From Hyphomicrobiales bacterium (lineage in GTDB: Bacteria > Pseudomonadota > Alphaproteobacteria > Rhizobiales > Beijerinckiaceae), in NCBI GenBank assembly GCA_900470095.1, contig UBZM01000016.1, positions 62,746 to 126,745 of the forward strand: DNA of 64,000 bases, read 5' to 3'. A program made the position numbers and the translations under genes. Each line of letters opens with the position of its first letter. Position 1 is the stretch's first letter. Positions 63,511-64,000 of the stretch are shown piece after piece. The notes below the pieces were generated by a model. That model worked only from the letters and a program-made list of their open reading frames with translations, did not search any database and was not told the DNA's origin.

Positions 63511-64000
63511 ATGCCACCTAATGTCACTCTGGTGCAGTTGCGTTGTTTCGCTGGCGTCGTCGAACATGGCGGCTTCACCGTCGCAGCCGACCGCCTTTGC
63601 CTGTCGCAGTCAGCCGTGAGCCAGGCGGTAGCAGGCTTGGAACGGGCGCTGGACGCGACCTTGCTGCTGCGTGGCCGCGATGGGTTGGCGCTGACGGCAG
63701 CCGGCGAAGCGGCACTTGTCGAGACACGTGCGGCACTCGCGGCCGTAGCGCGGCTCGGCACATGTGGCGGCCTTGCCGGCAAGTTAAGCGGCACCTTGCG
63801 GATCGGCGTCGTACAGAGCGCAGCCATCCGGCTGCTGCCCGCATGGCTGCGGCGCCTGCGCACCGAGCATCCCGGCATTACCGTGGGCTTGTACGAGGGG
63901 ACGGATCCGGAGGTCACGGCCTGGGTCCAGGCCGGCGTGGTCGAGATCGGCATCACCAGCCGCACCCATCCTGAATTGTCAGCCCGTCCGGTCTATTCCG
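63511..64000 (+). CDS. LysR-family transcriptional regulator (partial, 3' end outside window)
   Basis: An open frame from ATG at 63511 reaches the window end (163 codons). The N-terminal winged HTH is clear (VQLRCFAGVVEHGGFTVAAD, then LSQSAVSQAVAGLERALDAT), followed by the linker helix and the start of the effector domain (GKLSGTLRIGVVQSAAIRLL). It is divergent from the nitrilase gene, the standard LysR arrangement, so it probably regulates nitrilase expression. About half the protein lies beyond position 64000. Confidence 0.9.
   Translation, partial: MPPNVTLVQLRCFAGVVEHGGFTVAADRLCLSQSAVSQAVAGLERALDATLLLRGRDGLALTAAGEAALVETRAALAAVARLGTCGGLAGKLSGTLRIGVVQSAAIRLLPAWLRRLRTEHPGITVGLYEGTDPEVTAWVQAGVVEIGITSRTHPELSARPVYS

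Overview
This window looks like chromosomal DNA of a GC-rich, flagellated, aerobic alphaproteobacterium of the Hyphomicrobiales (Rhizobiales). The pointers are the Rhizobiales-style flgE-flgK order, the cytochrome-linked urate hydroxylase PuuD with a PuuE-UraD fusion, several peptide, TRAP and aromatic/nitrile-type uptake systems, and short mosaic intergenic repeats with arms GCATCGGC/GCCGATGC. A soil or plant-associated Bosea-, Methylobacterium- or Bradyrhizobium-like genus is plausible, but the species cannot be fixed from this sequence. No rRNA, insertion sequence, integrase, phage structural gene or CRISPR array was seen. There is one tRNA (Lys, anticodon CTT).

Layout. 1-2.8 kb: flagellar hook genes flgE and flgK (flgK runs off the left edge). 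2.9-6.8 kb: a leftward run of a YcjF-like membrane protein, a YcjX-like GTPase, a SixA-like phosphatase and a DUF2975/XRE pair. 6.9-14.97 kb: a lipoprotein, a MoxR ATPase, a KefB-type antiporter with a probable TTG start, a coupled glycosyltransferase/metallophosphoesterase pair, a divergent SDR, an EamA exporter and an XRE-cupin regulator with palindromes upstream. 15.1-23.1 kb: eight co-directional leftward genes, namely a TRAP transporter (dctP-Q-M), a rhodanese, a molybdenum hydroxylase large subunit without partner subunits, two tandemly duplicated c'-type cytochromes and a diheme cytochrome c. 23.3-28.2 kb: a LysM/BON protein, a HbpS/GlcG protein, ferredoxin-NADP reductase and a large YfhO-like membrane protein.

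28.4-31.7 kb is a urate catabolic cluster: PuuD oxidises urate, HIU hydrolase and the UraD domain process the product, and the PuuE domain opens allantoin to allantoate. 31.7-35.2 kb holds a classical SDR, an unlisted 45-residue membrane protein and an SNF2-like helicase whose start overlaps the stop of a LysR regulator. That regulator is divergent from a complete peptide-type ABC operon (binding protein, two permeases, two ATPases) ending in an M20 peptidase (35.4-42.3 kb). 42.3-47.6 kb carries a proline-rich small protein, MgtC, HPP and D-cysteine desulfhydrase-like genes and a secreted-type metallo-beta-lactamase-fold protein in visibly less GC-rich DNA beside tRNA-Lys.

47.9-64 kb is mostly housekeeping and amino-acid metabolism: a RutG/UraA-type permease, phenylalanine hydroxylase with a divergent Lrp regulator, a methyltransferase, leuA preceded by a leucine-rich leader peptide, a YoaK-like protein, Dcp peptidase, Nudix, PhzF, an endonuclease/phosphatase-fold protein, pyridoxal kinase, an NTF2-like protein, a SsuA-type binding protein, and a nitrilase divergent from a LysR gene cut by the right edge.

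The most interesting points are the leuA leader peptide with four consecutive Leu codons, the LysR-helicase coupling, the orphan molybdenum hydroxylase in a TRAP/rhodanese/cytochrome neighbourhood, the duplicated cytochrome genes with their duplicated 70-bp upstream box, and the SDR lacking its Tyr/Lys catalytic pair. I did not find a convincing wholly new multi-gene system.
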